DNA of 64,000 nucleotides from Deinococcales bacterium. GTDB taxonomy: Bacteria > Deinococcota > Deinococci > Deinococcales > JAAFIG01. The position numbers were made by a program, and so were the translations under genes. Positions within the stretch are counted from its first letter, which is position 1; each line of letters begins with the position of its first letter. Of this stretch, positions 15,792 through 25,845 are shown piece by piece. Location: the NCBI GenBank assembly GCA_013298595.1, contig JAAFIG010000004.1:108860-172859 (forward strand), written 5' to 3'. Below the pieces are notes generated by a model. It saw nothing but the letters and a program-made list of their open reading frames with translations, searched no databases and was not told the DNA's origin.

Positions 15792-18194
15792 ATGAGTAAG
15801 ATGACCTCGGGTTGGCTGAATGTGATGGGGCTGTTGATTGTCGGCAGTGCGCTCTCATTGGCAGGCTGCGAAGCGCAAACACCAATATCCACGCCAACGC
15901 CAGTGCCTGACGTGCAAAGCTTCACAAGACAAGATGTAAAAAGCGTGGATTTTAGTTCTGGGGCAAATTATTTTTCCATCAAGGCGGCTTCTTCAGGCTC
16001 GGGGGGTGAAGTTGAGTTACGCCTTGATCGTGCCAATGGTCCAGTGATCGGTCGCGCTTATTTTCACCATACAGGCAGTCAAACGTATTTCTTGGACTAC
16101 GAAGCAAAACTCAATCAAGTCGTCACTGGACAACACGATGTCTATATGAATTTTCAGGACTATTCTGCACCAACGGCTGGTGGAATTCTAAAGATAGGTG
16201 ACTTTAAGTTTTTAATGACCAATACGAATTCGGCGACTGGTTCTTCAGGAAACACAGGAGACGCTAGCTTGCATGTTTATGATCCTGTGCCAGAACTAGA
16301 TCCATCACCGTACTATGAAATCCGTGTTCAGGAAAAAAGCAAGCTCAACTCGGCTAGCCTCAGTGCGGTCACAAATTGGCAAACCCCTTTCGCGTGGTTC
16401 ACCGAATGTGTACAAAAAAGCGCACCTGACACCTTTACCGATAAGTCATATTACGGTTCTATTGCTGGATGGAGTCACACATTCACCAATTTTGAATTGA
16501 CTTCTGGCACAACCATTGTTGTAAAAATATCCCGCAAAGCAACGAATGACTTTAATGCCCCAGCAGGTCCAATCAGCACCGCTGTTGCATATCCAAAACG
16601 CCATGTTTTGTCTACAGAAGTGATTAATGGCGACGTGTACGTGACCATGAACAAACCAGCCCAAGTGAGCATTGATATTGACGGGCAAATGGATACGCGC
16701 AATGCGCCAAGGGTGAAACCAGATGGTTTTCTTTCTGCCGGTGCGTTTCCATTCGCTGGTCGTAAAGAAGGTTCACATGCCGTTTCAATTTTTGCCAATC
16801 CATTCATCACTCCACCCAACAAAAACGATCCAGGCGTGTTGGTGATTAAGGCTGGGCAAAAGATACCAGCCGATTTGAGCACACGCTCTTGGAGTACCCT
16901 TTATTTCGAGCCTGGTGTTCACAAAACTTCGGTGGACGAGGTTACAGATAAAGACGGCAACAAGAACCTCGTCGAACGGCTATGGAAACCTGAGGATCGG
17001 ATACCATTGATCAGCGGTCGGAGTTACTACATCCCTGGGGATGCCATCGTTTACGGAAATTTCAGCGATTACGACAAAACATCTTCCAACGTGAAAATCT
17101 ACGGGCATGGTCTCATCTCTGGTTCAAAAATTCTTCACTTTAAGTCATGGTCAGATTATCCAAGCAGCGAATATCCTAATAGCGAGCAGCACCGAGGGAT
17201 TTCGATGAAAAAAGCGAGTAATTCACACATCGAAGGTGTGACATTGCTCGATGGGGCGAATCACAATATCGATCTTCAGTCAGCCGACGCGACCAATTCA
17301 ATACGGTGGATTAAAGCGATTGGTTGGCGTGCAAACTCCGATGCGGCGAGTGTGAATGGTCTGGTCACGATGGAAGATAGTTTCTTTCGCGTACAAGACG
17401 ATGATCATTACATCGCTGGTGCGAACCCGCTGCGTCGCATGATTTTCTGGAACGATGCAAACGGGCAGGCATTTAGAGCCGATTTTGCCACGTCTAGGAT
17501 AGGACCAGATTATCGCCCCGATTACCCTCAGCAAATCGTGATTGAGGACATTGACATTCTGTATGCTCGCGGCACGTTTAAAAGCGGGAACAATCCAAAT
17601 GCTGGACTTATTGGTGTGGAGGACAGCGGCAGGTCTGGAACGACGCTTCCAAACGGGGTTCTCAATACGGGTCAGATGGTTATTTTTAGGAATGTCTTAG
17701 TGTCGGATCCCAGACCTCAATCCGGTTTATTTTCATTTGTTCCTGGAGGTAATTTGACAAAATACGCTGGTTTCCGTTTTGAAAACGTTACGTATGTTGG
17801 GAAGCAGGCTTTTGGCTGGAGAAATACGCTTAAGGGAAACACCGCTGGTCTCAGCAATTTTGTGTTCGATAACGTGTCCATTGCGGGTCAGAAAATTGAT
17901 ATGGACTATGTGAATGACCCTGCCAATTTTAATACAGATGGCGCTGTTTCCGATTTGACCTTTAGAATCAAAGATGTTGTTCCTTCAACACAGTTTACCT
18001 TAACCAGAACCGCAACCAACGGAACAATTAATCTCGAGCCGTTTGGTTCAAATCAACTCACTGTTAAGGCAACTCCGAAGGCAGGGTATGTGTTTACTGG
18101 GTGGAGTGGCGACCTTAGTGGAACAGAAAATACAGTTACGATAACTATCAATCGTGATAAAGCCATCACAGCTAACTTTGCACTAAAACCTTGA
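15792..18194 (+). CDS. Secreted lipoprotein, glycoside hydrolase family 49-like (dextranase/isopullulanase type)
   Basis: The 800-residue protein begins with a lipoprotein signal (LIVGSALSLAGC) so it is anchored at the cell surface. The central region is a right-handed beta-helix with an Asp cluster (VQDDDHYIAGA near residue 535) and the WRANSDAASVNG block expected of GH49, enzymes that cut alpha-1,6 or pullulan-type glucans. The C-terminal about 70 residues are a bacterial repeat of the InlB-B type (GYVFTGWSGDLSG...NRDKAITANF). AGGAG precedes the ATG at 15792. The gene has almost no CTCGAG, unlike its neighbours, which suggests recent transfer. Substrate not certain. Confidence 0.75.
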   Translation: MSKMTSGWLNVMGLLIVGSALSLAGCEAQTPISTPTPVPDVQSFTRQDVKSVDFSSGANYFSIKAASSGSGGEVELRLDRANGPVIGRAYFHHTGSQTYFLDYEAKLNQVVTGQHDVYMNFQDYSAPTAGGILKIGDFKFLMTNTNSATGSSGNTGDASLHVYDPVPELDPSPYYEIRVQEKSKLNSASLSAVTNWQTPFAWFTECVQKSAPDTFTDKSYYGSIAGWSHTFTNFELTSGTTIVVKISRKATNDFNAPAGPISTAVAYPKRHVLSTEVINGDVYVTMNKPAQVSIDIDGQMDTRNAPRVKPDGFLSAGAFPFAGRKEGSHAVSIFANPFITPPNKNDPGVLVIKAGQKIPADLSTRSWSTLYFEPGVHKTSVDEVTDKDGNKNLVERLWKPEDRIPLISGRSYYIPGDAIVYGNFSDYDKTSSNVKIYGHGLISGSKILHFKSWSDYPSSEYPNSEQHRGISMKKASNSHIEGVTLLDGANHNIDLQSADATNSIRWIKAIGWRANSDAASVNGLVTMEDSFFRVQDDDHYIAGANPLRRMIFWNDANGQAFRADFATSRIGPDYRPDYPQQIVIEDIDILYARGTFKSGNNPNAGLIGVEDSGRSGTTLPNGVLNTGQMVIFRNVLVSDPRPQSGLFSFVPGGNLTKYAGFRFENVTYVGKQAFGWRNTLKGNTAGLSNFVFDNVSIAGQKIDMDYVNDPANFNTDGAVSDLTFRIKDVVPSTQFTLTRTATNGTINLEPFGSNQLTVKATPKAGYVFTGWSGDLSGTENTVTITINRDKAITANFALKP

Positions 18195-18420
18195 TGGTAA
18201 TTTACGTCCGTTACGTGATCCGAATGTTGAGCTTTTCTAGGATCAGAAGATATGAGTGTGACAGTGTTCTTGGGGGATAACCCGATTTTCGTTTTTTACT
18301 ATCACCAAACCCATTCAACTAGGCTATATGGATGCAAGATGAGTTACTAACTCGATTTTCAAAATTTACTCTGCGTGAAGGCTAGCATTGTATGACCAAA
18401 ATATCGGCAACACACGAGTC
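18195..18420. other. Intergenic region after the GH49-like gene
   Basis: No gene or clear terminator is seen. A TAGCAT box at about 18383 precedes the next small frame. CTCGAG density is still low here and recovers from about 18505. Confidence 0.3.
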
Positions 18421-18591
18421 ATGAAATACAGCAAAGAAGAATCTGAAACACTCGGACTGAACCTAGACCAAATTCGACTTGATTACAATGCACAAATAAC
18501 ACAACTCGAGCAGAAAGAACTGGAATTAGAAACCCAACTCGAGCAAGTTAAAAACCTTCGAGCCAAACTCGAGCCTATTCAGGCTGGTTAA
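18421..18591 (+). CDS. Small hypothetical coiled-coil protein
   Basis: The 56-residue frame MKYSKEESETLGLNLDQIRL... has Leu/Glu/Gln heptads (ITQLEQKELELETQLEQV) and should form one coiled coil. An in-frame TTG at 18388 behind a TAGCAT box is an alternative start. Its last 17 bases overlap the 3' end of the convergent VOC gene. No ribosome-binding site is seen, so it is only moderately supported. Confidence 0.45.
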   Translation: MKYSKEESETLGLNLDQIRLDYNAQITQLEQKELELETQLEQVKNLRAKLEPIQAG

Positions 18592-18937
18592 TCTGAGCAA
18601 TCACACCATCTGGGTGACGCAAAAATGCCATGTGAAAACGGCTGTTTTCGTTAAAAAAAGGTTCGCGTTCGTAAACATAACCATCACCCAATAATTTGGC
18701 ACAGGTTGCTTTGATATCCTCGACCTCAAATGCCAAATGCAATAAACTTGGTGCAGGCATCCCAGACACTTGAATTAACTCGAGGTCAACACCTGTTGCA
18801 GGATTGGTGATAAAAGCTGTGGGCATCCCATTGGCATAGTGCTTGCCACGTCCTCGTAAGACAAAACCAAGTGTTTGGTACAAAATAATACCTGCTTCAA
18901 CATCGTGGATTCCCAAGGCAACATGATGTAATTTCAT
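18575..18937 (-). CDS. VOC (glyoxalase-fold) family protein
   Basis: The 120-residue protein has two beta-alpha-beta-beta-beta modules of the vicinal oxygen chelate fold: [25 protein letters not shown] with metal-type His near residue 5, [11 protein letters not shown] with His near 67 and VIAQINQPE at the end with a Gln in the usual Glu position. It resembles methylmalonyl-CoA epimerase/lactoylglutathione lyase-like proteins; substrate unknown. Its ATG overlaps the copA stop as ATGA, so it is coupled to copA. A TATACT box six bases before the ATG falls inside copA coding sequence and may be fortuitous. Confidence 0.8.
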   Translation of the reverse strand: MKLHHVALGIHDVEAGIILYQTLGFVLRGRGKHYANGMPTAFITNPATGVDLELIQVSGMPAPSLLHLAFEVEDIKATCAKLLGDGYVYEREPFFNENSRFHMAFLRHPDGVIAQINQPE

Positions 18938-21246
18938 GGCTTTAGTATAAGCCCTTTTGCCCTCGAGCTGATTGGAATAGGCGAACGAAAACTTCTTAAA
19001 CGCAACGCATTACCCAGCACAAAAATACTCGAGAAACCCATCGCGGCTCCTGCCAGTACAGGGTTTAGTAACCAAGCAAACAGTGGGTATAACACACCTG
19101 CTGCTACTGGAATCAGGACAATGTTATAAGCAAATGCCCAGAATAAATTAAAACAAATATTATTTATGGTACTTCTCGAGAGTGCCACAGCATTGACCAC
19201 ACCACGAATATCACCTGACATCAGAATTACATCAGCCGCTTCGATGGCAACATCTGTGCCAGTACCAATGGCAATACCCACATCGGCTTGGGCAAGAGCA
19301 GGGGCATCGTTGATACCATCACCAACAAACGCGACTTTGCCCTGTTGTTGAAATTGCTTAACGGCATTGGCTTTACCATCTGGTAAAACCTCGGCTAGGA
19401 TTTGGGTAATACCCAATTGACCCGCAATAGCTCGAGCGGTTCGTTGGTTATCACCTGTGACCATAGCAACTTTGATACCCCGCTTTTGCAACGCCGCAAG
19501 CGCCACACTCGAGCCTTCCTTGATGGTATCTGCCACAGCCAGCAATGCTACCAATTTGCCATTGATTGCCGCGTATAACGGCGTTTTACCTTGGTCAGCA
19601 AGAATCTCACTCTGACTCGAGAAACAAGCAATATCTAAACCCAATTGCTGCATATAACGATCCGCCCCAATTTGCAGTAGCTGCTGATCGACTCGAGCAC
19701 TGACACCAAAACCAGGTACCGCCATAAAATCGCTGGTAGATAACAGACTAAGGTGTTGTTGTTTTGCTGCTTGCACAATAGCTTTTGCCACTGGATGCTC
19801 GCTCGAGTTTTCAACACTGGCAATCAGTGTCAGTAATTTGTTATCTGAATAGATGCTTTGGTTGATAAAATCGGTCAGTTCTGGTTTTCCGTTAGTGAGT
19901 GTGCCTGTTTTATCAAAAACAATGGTTTGTACACCTTGTAATGCCTCGAGCGCTGTGCCACTGCGAAACAACACACCAAGTTCGGCAGCCTTGCCGGTAC
20001 CAACCATAATACTGGTTGGTGTAGCAAGCCCCATCGCACAAGGGCAAGCAATAATCAGCACAGCAACAGTATTGACCATAGCAAAGCCAAAACCTGCACC
20101 AAGGAGTACCCAAACAATCAATGTCAGAGCTGCAATACCAAGCACAATTGGTGTAAATACCCTTACCACTTGATCGGCTACACCCTGAATTGGTGGTTTT
20201 GTGGCTTGAGCCGTTTCGACCAATTGAATAATTTGCGCCAACACTGTATCTGCACCAACCGCTGTAGCTCGCATGGTCAGCACACCATTGGTGTTGAGCG
20301 TACCCCCAATCAGATTGGCACCCAGCATTTTTTGTACTGGCATTGACTCGCCTGTCATCATGCTTTCGTCCACAAAACTCGAGCCAGCCATCACCACACC
20401 ATCCACAGGAATTTTCTCACCAGGACGGACAATCATTTCATCAGCTAAACGCACAGCTTCTATGGAGATTTCTTGTTCAATTGTGCCTCGCAGCACTCGA
20501 GCTGTTTTAGGTTGTAATCGCAACAAAGCTTTCATCGCTTGGCTGGTTCGACCCTTAGCAATTGCCTCGAGATACTTACCCAACAAAACCAATGCAATCA
20601 CCACACCAGCCGCTTCAAAATAAACAAAACGCCCAGTTTCAGGAATGGTGTTCGGCACAAAAGTCTCGAGGAGAACAACGGCTGTGCTGTACCAAAAAGC
20701 CGCACTGGTACCAAGCATAACCAGACTATTCATATCTGGACTGCGTTGCCATAAGGCTTGCCAACCATGCACAAGAAAACGCCGCCCAGGTAGAAAATAA
20801 ATTGGGATTGCTAAAGCCAACATCACCCAATCCCAGACTCGCATGGGTGCAATACCCATTAAAAACATCATGGCAGGCATCCAAAGCATTGGAATCATTG
20901 CCAAGCACAACAATGGAACAGCAAACACTGTTGCCAAGAACAAATCACTTTTTAAATCTCGAATTTCGGTTTCTCGAGCCAACGCTTCAGCATCCGCTCG
21001 AGATTGCCCCACTTGCACTTGGAGAATGTCATAACCCGCTTTACGAATAGCTGTTTCAATAACATCTTGATTCGCTTGTGCCGCAAAATAATCGATAACC
21101 GCTCGTTCCGTGGCTAAGTTCACATTGGCATCCAGAACGCCATCCACTTTTTTTAAGGCACGCTCAACTCGAGCAACACAAGCTGCACAGGTCATACCTG
21201 TTATACCTAGCTCGAGGGTTTTTGCTGATTGGATGGTTGTTACCAT
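18934..21246 (-). CDS. copA: Copper-exporting P1B-type ATPase
   Basis: It pumps Cu(I) out of the cytosol. The 770-residue protein has one N-terminal heavy-metal domain (GMTCAAC, Cys20 and Cys23), eight predicted helices, the transport motif CPC at 401-403, phosphorylation Asp in DKTGT at 445-449, SEHP in the nucleotide domain and [22 protein letters not shown] near 640. It stands divergent from copZ-csoR. A strong promoter with a CsoR-type operator over the start site lies directly upstream, so it should be induced by copper. Confidence 0.96.
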   Translation of the reverse strand: MVTTIQSAKTLELGITGMTCAACVARVERALKKVDGVLDANVNLATERAVIDYFAAQANQDVIETAIRKAGYDILQVQVGQSRADAEALARETEIRDLKSDLFLATVFAVPLLCLAMIPMLWMPAMMFLMGIAPMRVWDWVMLALAIPIYFLPGRRFLVHGWQALWQRSPDMNSLVMLGTSAAFWYSTAVVLLETFVPNTIPETGRFVYFEAAGVVIALVLLGKYLEAIAKGRTSQAMKALLRLQPKTARVLRGTIEQEISIEAVRLADEMIVRPGEKIPVDGVVMAGSSFVDESMMTGESMPVQKMLGANLIGGTLNTNGVLTMRATAVGADTVLAQIIQLVETAQATKPPIQGVADQVVRVFTPIVLGIAALTLIVWVLLGAGFGFAMVNTVAVLIIACPCAMGLATPTSIMVGTGKAAELGVLFRSGTALEALQGVQTIVFDKTGTLTNGKPELTDFINQSIYSDNKLLTLIASVENSSEHPVAKAIVQAAKQQHLSLLSTSDFMAVPGFGVSARVDQQLLQIGADRYMQQLGLDIACFSSQSEILADQGKTPLYAAINGKLVALLAVADTIKEGSSVALAALQKRGIKVAMVTGDNQRTARAIAGQLGITQILAEVLPDGKANAVKQFQQQGKVAFVGDGINDAPALAQADVGIAIGTGTDVAIEAADVILMSGDIRGVVNAVALSRSTINNICFNLFWAFAYNIVLIPVAAGVLYPLFAWLLNPVLAGAAMGFSSIFVLGNALRLRSFRSPIPISSRAKGLILKP

Positions 21247-21259
21247 AAAAAATCCTAAC

Positions 21260-21314
21260 GTATCCCTATGGGGGGATATTTAGATATCATAACGAGAGGC
21301 TTGATTTAGGTCAA
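21260..21314 (-). promoter_or_regulatory. copA promoter with CsoR-type operator
   Basis: On the minus strand TTGACC (plus 21309-21314), a 17-base spacer and TATGAT (plus 21286-21291) form a near-consensus promoter. The palindrome TATCCCTATGGGGGGATA (plus 21261-21278) covers the probable start site. G/C-tract palindromes with a TA-rich centre are typical CsoR sites, and csoR is encoded next door. Confidence 0.8.
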
Positions 21315-21414
21315 GTGATTTCAGATACATAACTCGAGAATAAAGCATGCCAATATCTGATTTTCAGTGTTTGTCGGTACAAAATGAACCTCAATTCCAC
21401 TACTGCCTAAGGTC

Positions 21415-21465
21415 TTGCAAATTCAAAATTTCTCGAGTATTCTTTTTATACCCCCTATGGGGATA
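21415..21465 (+). promoter_or_regulatory. copZ-csoR promoter with CsoR-type operator
   Basis: TTGCAA (21415-21420), a 17-base spacer and TATTCT (21438-21443) are followed at once by the operator TATACCCCCTATGGGGATA (21447-21465). It mirrors the copA operator in sequence and in position just downstream of the -10, implying shared repression by CsoR. Confidence 0.8.
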
Positions 21466-21476
21466 AAGGAGTTATC

Positions 21477-21686
21477 ATGAACATCGAATTAAAAGTATCG
21501 GGTATGTCTTGCAACCACTGCCAAGCAGCAGTAGATAAAGCCCTAAAAAGTATTCAAGGTGTCACCAGCGCTAACGTGAACTTAGCCAATGGCACCGCTA
21601 GTGTTGAAGGCACAAATATCAACCCAGACGTACTGATTGCCGCCATTGTTGAAGAAGGATACAGCGCCAGCCTTGCAGGAGCGTAA
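21477..21686 (+). CDS. copZ: Copper chaperone (heavy-metal-associated domain)
   Basis: The 69-residue protein is a single ferredoxin-fold HMA domain with the Cu(I)-binding motif GMSCNHC near residue 9. It hands copper to CopA. AAAGGAG lies before the ATG. Its stop is followed immediately by the GTG start of csoR, so the two are co-translated. Confidence 0.94.
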   Translation: MNIELKVSGMSCNHCQAAVDKALKSIQGVTSANVNLANGTASVEGTNINPDVLIAAIVEEGYSASLAGA

Positions 21687-21971
21687 GTGGAACACGAAGC
21701 CTTATGTATGCCACTCGAGTCACGCAAACGTGCCATCAGACGGCTTGCTATTGCCAAAGGACACCTCGAGAGTATCCAACGGATGCTCGAAGACCCGCAT
21801 GTGTACTGTGTAGATGTCCTACGGCAAATAAAAGCTGTTCAAGGTGCACTCAATGGTGCTGGTGAAGTGGTTTTACGTGGGCATCTTGAGGCACATGTTG
21901 CCACAGCTGCAACTCGAGGCGATGCTTCTGAAATGGTAGATGAAGTTATGGAAGCCATTCGATTACATTAA
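21687..21971 (+). CDS. csoR: Copper-sensing repressor CsoR (Thermus-type ligand set)
   Basis: The 94-residue all-helical protein belongs to the CsoR/RcnR family (RKRAIRRLAIAKGHLESIQRML). Metal ligands in the family are Cys-His-Cys in Mycobacterium; here they are Cys41, His66 and His70 (YCVDVLRQIKAVQ...RGHLEAH), the Cys-His-His set reported for the Thermus thermophilus protein, which also responds to several other metals. It starts with GTG directly after copZ. It should bind the two palindromes in front of copA and copZ. Confidence 0.92.
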   Translation: MEHEALCMPLESRKRAIRRLAIAKGHLESIQRMLEDPHVYCVDVLRQIKAVQGALNGAGEVVLRGHLEAHVATAATRGDASEMVDEVMEAIRLH

Positions 21972-21980
21972 AGGGACACT

Positions 21981-22574
21981 ATGAAAAAGTTTTTACTAAC
22001 ACTGACATTTTTAAGTAGCATTGCACTGGCACAAATGAATCACGATATGAACAGCATGGGTGGTATGGGCGACTCGAGTACCAAAGCCTTAGCAGCCTTA
22101 AACGGCAAAGCCTACGATATGGCATGGCTTTCACAAATGATTGCTCATCACCAAGCTGCCCTCGAGATGTCCGAGTTATGTGTCAAAAATTGTGTGGATA
22201 AAGATGTTAAAAACGCAGCACAAAAAATTATCAATGCCCAAGATAAAGAAATTATGCAAATGAAAACATGGTTAAAAACATGGTACAAAGCCACCCCAGA
22301 CCCTAAACAAATGGCACTCATGAATGCTGATATGAAACCCATGATGGACACTGCCCGCACAGGTATGACCCCAATGGCAGGTATGAAAATGCCAATTGAT
22401 AAGAGTTTTCTTCAGGGAATGATTCCGCATCATCAACACGCTGTAGTAATGGGCTTAGATGCAGCTAAACGTGCTTTGCGTCTCGAGTTGCAAAAATTTG
22501 GCAAAGCTGTTGCCAATGACCAAAGCAAAGAAATTAAACAATTTCAGAGCTGGCTTAAAACCAAGAAACTCTAA
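21981..22574 (+). CDS. Secreted DUF305 (ferritin-like) copper-binding candidate
   Basis: The 197-residue protein has a signal peptide (MKKFLLTLTFLSSIALAQ) and a Met/His-rich N-terminus (MNHDMNSMGGMGD), then two DUF305 halves with MIAHHQAALEMSELC and MIPHHQHAVVMGLDAA. DUF305 proteins include the Synechocystis periplasmic copper-binding CopM. It lies nine bases after csoR in the same operon, so a role in periplasmic copper binding is well supported by context. Confidence 0.85.
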   Translation: MKKFLLTLTFLSSIALAQMNHDMNSMGGMGDSSTKALAALNGKAYDMAWLSQMIAHHQAALEMSELCVKNCVDKDVKNAAQKIINAQDKEIMQMKTWLKTWYKATPDPKQMALMNADMKPMMDTARTGMTPMAGMKMPIDKSFLQGMIPHHQHAVVMGLDAAKRALRLELQKFGKAVANDQSKEIKQFQSWLKTKKL

Positions 22575-22700
22575 CCTTGTAAGAGTTTAGCAATAAAAAA
22601 CCATAGCGGGGAATAAAACATTTACCAGACGCATTTTTCGCCAAAAATACGATGTGAAAAATGCACAACCAACCCAAAAAAGCTCGAGTACAGTACTGAT

Positions 22701-24212
22701 ATGAAGTTACCCATCCCTCTTGCCATTGCCTTTGGCACATTTTCACTGATCAGTTGCCAACAAACACCACCCATTGCCACAGTACAATTCCAAGTGATCT
22801 CCGAGAATGCAGTTCAACTTGGCGAGCAAGAAATTGGCTTGGCTAACATCAGCACAGGTCTGCGATTACAAGGACAAAACAGTGTTTACCGCTTTAACCA
22901 AATTGCCCAAGTCACACCACCCAGTGTCAACGGACTCGAGTTACGAGCCACTCATGTAACCAGCCAAGGCAACAAAGTTCTGGTTTCTTACGCTCGAGAA
23001 GGTGATGTTTTTGCTGGCGGTTTTGATGTTTTTAATGTCAGCAACCCAAGTGCCCCAAGTCTCGAAACTCGAGTTATCTCTGACAGTGTAGATGTTTACA
23101 GTGCAGTGCTCAGTGGCAACACAGTGTACTTAGCTGGTGCGGTCAATCCCGACAAACTTGGCTTAGAAACACCCAGCGCCATGCTCGAGCTACAACTGAG
23201 TAATAACAGCACCCTAACTGGTAAAATCACCAGTCTGCCAGGCTACGCAGGCACAGGTATTGTCAAAGCCAATAACACTTTGTACTACACCGCTGGTAAT
23301 GCTGCTTGTGCAACTCTTGGTAAACGCCAAGGCGGTAGCGGTAGCCTGACCTTAGATGGTATTTCGTTATTTAGCAAGTCACACTGTAACGCCCAAAGCA
23401 TCAGCGTAGACGACGATACTGTGGTTTCACTCGAGGCTGGTATCAACGGCAAACTGCATATTTTTAACAGTAAAAATTTAAGTGCCAGCAAAACCATAGA
23501 CATTGGTGCAGTCACCCCAGAAGATGGACGCAACACAGTCTTCCAAGAAGATCAAATCAGCTTTATTGCCATGGGCAAAGGTGGTATCAAAGCCTTTAAT
23601 ACCAAAGATGGCAATAGCACACCTCTTTATTCACTCGAGCCAGAAAATAACACCGACCCAGATTTACTCGCTAATGGTGTTGCTTTTGCCAATGACTTGG
23701 TTTACATTGCCCACGGCAGCGGTGGTTTACGCGTGGCTCGCTTACCAGACGATGGTGGCAAACTTGATTTACTGGGTAAACTTGCCCTGACCAACACAGC
23801 CAGCGCCAATTACGTTGCCATCGCCAACGAACTGATCTTTATCGCAGGTGGACGCGGTGGTTTAACCATTGCTAAACGCAACAAACTCGGGACCAAAACC
23901 ACATGGACAAATGGCATCTCCCCTATTCTCGAGTGTGTCAGCAGCAACGATGATGGCACATACACCGCACACTTTGGTTACTTAAACCGCGAAGAAAACC
24001 CCATCAGTATCCCCATTGGCAACGATAACCAATTCTCGGGAGCCAGTGGCTCGAGCAAAGACCGAGGACAACCAATCGCCTTTGACACAGGACGCACCAC
24101 TTACTACCCAAATGCCAAGTACCGTGTCAAATTTAATACCGATGAACAAATTGTTTGGAAACTCACCAGCCGCACTTCCACAGCTAACAAAAATAGTAAA
24201 CGCTGCAACTAA
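22701..24212 (+). CDS. Predicted beta-propeller lipoprotein
   Basis: The 503-residue protein has a lipoprotein signal (IAFGTFSLISC) and a series of blade-like repeats (VLVSYAREGDVFAGGFDVFNVSNPSAPS, VFQEDQISFIAMGKGGIKAFN, LVYIAHGSGGLRVARL, LIFIAGGRGGLTIAKR), resembling LVIVD-type propellers. The last 100 residues form a separate domain (ILECVSSNDDGTYTAHFGYLN). TACAGT lies six bases before the ATG, so it is probably leaderless. It may bind surface polymers; function unknown. Confidence 0.7.
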   Translation: MKLPIPLAIAFGTFSLISCQQTPPIATVQFQVISENAVQLGEQEIGLANISTGLRLQGQNSVYRFNQIAQVTPPSVNGLELRATHVTSQGNKVLVSYAREGDVFAGGFDVFNVSNPSAPSLETRVISDSVDVYSAVLSGNTVYLAGAVNPDKLGLETPSAMLELQLSNNSTLTGKITSLPGYAGTGIVKANNTLYYTAGNAACATLGKRQGGSGSLTLDGISLFSKSHCNAQSISVDDDTVVSLEAGINGKLHIFNSKNLSASKTIDIGAVTPEDGRNTVFQEDQISFIAMGKGGIKAFNTKDGNSTPLYSLEPENNTDPDLLANGVAFANDLVYIAHGSGGLRVARLPDDGGKLDLLGKLALTNTASANYVAIANELIFIAGGRGGLTIAKRNKLGTKTTWTNGISPILECVSSNDDGTYTAHFGYLNREENPISIPIGNDNQFSGASGSSKDRGQPIAFDTGRTTYYPNAKYRVKFNTDEQIVWKLTSRTSTANKNSKRCN

Positions 24213-24248
24213 ACCACTTACCTCATCAAAATTCGTTACACTCGAGCC

Positions 24249-25160
24249 ATGCGGAAACTCCTTTTTTGCATGGCACTTTCTTTAAGTGGCATTGCAATAT
24301 CACAAACCAGCACAGCAAGTTTACCAAGCGGTGCAACGCTGATTTCGAGCAAAATAGTTTCAGGTATTCTCGAGCAAGACCTTTGGTACAAAAGCGGTTC
24401 ATTACGCATTCGAGGCAGATTGTTTTTACCAAGTAGCACAAGTAAAGTTGCAGGCATTGTTTATAATCACGGCGGAGTCACAGGCTTATCCAACTTAGCC
24501 GCCACCCGTTGCCGCGAACTCGCCCAAGCAGGCTTTGCCGTCTTTGCCTCGAGTTACCGAGGCGAAGACGGCTCGGATGGCAAAGTCGAAGTTGCCAAAG
24601 GCGAAGTGGATGACGTATTGGCAGGCTACGCATGGTTCAAAACCCATCCTCGAGTGGATGCAAACCGCATTACCCAATTTGGCACCAGCCACGGCGCACT
24701 GATTGGTTTACTGAACAGCGCCAAAGACTCGAGTTTTCGCGGACTAGTCTTTGCGTATGGTGTTGCTGATATTGTGGCATGGTACGAGCATTTAGTACGC
24801 ACCAACCAATTAAGTAACGACCAACTGACCCGTGATACCTACGGCAACGGACCCAACGACCGACCCGCCAGTTTCGCAGTTCGCATGGGATTAACCGCTG
24901 TACCAAAACTTCCTAACACCATGCCAATACTGATAATCCAAGGTGGCAAGGATGTGATTGTGCCACCAGAACAAGGCAAAGCCTTACACGCCACGCTCGA
25001 GAAAAATAACAAACCAAGCCAATTAAATATTTACCCAAACAGCGAACATGGCTTTGTGATCACCCAAGAAGCCGCAGCTAAAAAAAGTAACATTGCTGGA
25101 CTCGAGGCAAAACAAGCATGGGTTGACATCAAAAAATTCTTGCTCGAGAACACAAAGTGA
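24249..25160 (+). CDS. Secreted alpha/beta hydrolase (dienelactone hydrolase/S9-like)
   Basis: The 303-residue protein has a signal peptide (LLFCMALSLSGIAIS) and an alpha/beta-hydrolase domain: oxyanion region YNHGGVTGLS near 76, nucleophile elbow FGTSHGALIG near 140, acid GGKDVIVPPE near 236 and His in SEHGFV near 262. It is probably an extracytoplasmic esterase or peptidase. TACACT lies six bases before the ATG (leaderless type). Its stop overlaps the start of the next gene. Confidence 0.82.
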   Translation: MRKLLFCMALSLSGIAISQTSTASLPSGATLISSKIVSGILEQDLWYKSGSLRIRGRLFLPSSTSKVAGIVYNHGGVTGLSNLAATRCRELAQAGFAVFASSYRGEDGSDGKVEVAKGEVDDVLAGYAWFKTHPRVDANRITQFGTSHGALIGLLNSAKDSSFRGLVFAYGVADIVAWYEHLVRTNQLSNDQLTRDTYGNGPNDRPASFAVRMGLTAVPKLPNTMPILIIQGGKDVIVPPEQGKALHATLEKNNKPSQLNIYPNSEHGFVITQEAAAKKSNIAGLEAKQAWVDIKKFLLENTK

Positions 25161-25663
25161 ACACCATCACCGACCCCGTATTTGGCGAACTCACCCAACA
25201 CCGACAATCTTGGATTGGGCATTTCTGGCTCGAGTTCCGACAACAAAACTGCGAAATCGAATTAGAATACATTGGCGGACAACCCCCAAGCATTGAAGAA
25301 CAACAAGCATTCTTGAGATTCCTAGAAAATCAGCACTCGAGAATGCAAGCTATCGAACAGGCTATTTTTCATTATTGCCTCGAAAACACCGAGCGTTACC
25401 GCAGTCATTACGAAACAAATCCAGAAAGCCGAGTACCCGCCTTACAAACCTCGAGCGAAATCTGGCAGCAACTTCGTATTTTGAGATTTTATATAGATTC
25501 CAGCGATGAAGATGCTGTTGTAATCTGCATTGTTTGCGATTTTGCTTAGGATAGCGAACATGGTTTAGACATTGATATTCGAGATGAAGCAATCGCAGTC
25601 GGTTCGGGTGGAGCGCACTGGGATGACAAAACGCATTATGATGCAACTGGCAAACCAATGTGA
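25157..25663 (+). pseudogene. DUF6985-like gene interrupted by one in-frame TAG
   Basis: A frame starting with GTG at 25157 (overlapping the previous stop) runs 130 codons to TAG at 25547-25549. The same frame then continues for 37 sense codons, DSEHGLDIDIRDEAIAVG..., to TGA at 25661. Across the stop the text CDFA-[stop]-DSEHGLDI fits the W-D-x-E-H-G-L pattern of DUF6985-type immunity-like proteins, so the TAG is probably a TGG tryptophan codon mutated by one base. It is either a recent pseudogene or read through. Function unknown. Confidence 0.6.
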
Positions 25664-25845
25664 AATCAATGTGATTCAATATTTGTTTTTTCTCTCGAGT
25701 TGTCAACCCAATGAAATACGTACAAACAAATACAGCAACAGGCTGACAAAAACTCAAAACTCGAGTCATTAGTCAGCCCATCATCGACCCTCAATAGTTT
25801 CTCCTAACGGAGAAGCGCTCTCAGGCTATTTTCAATTTGGTTTGG

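Noticed and set aside
25572..25772. 66-codon plus-strand frame
   Set aside because: It overlaps the continuation of the TAG-interrupted gene in another frame and has no family-like text.
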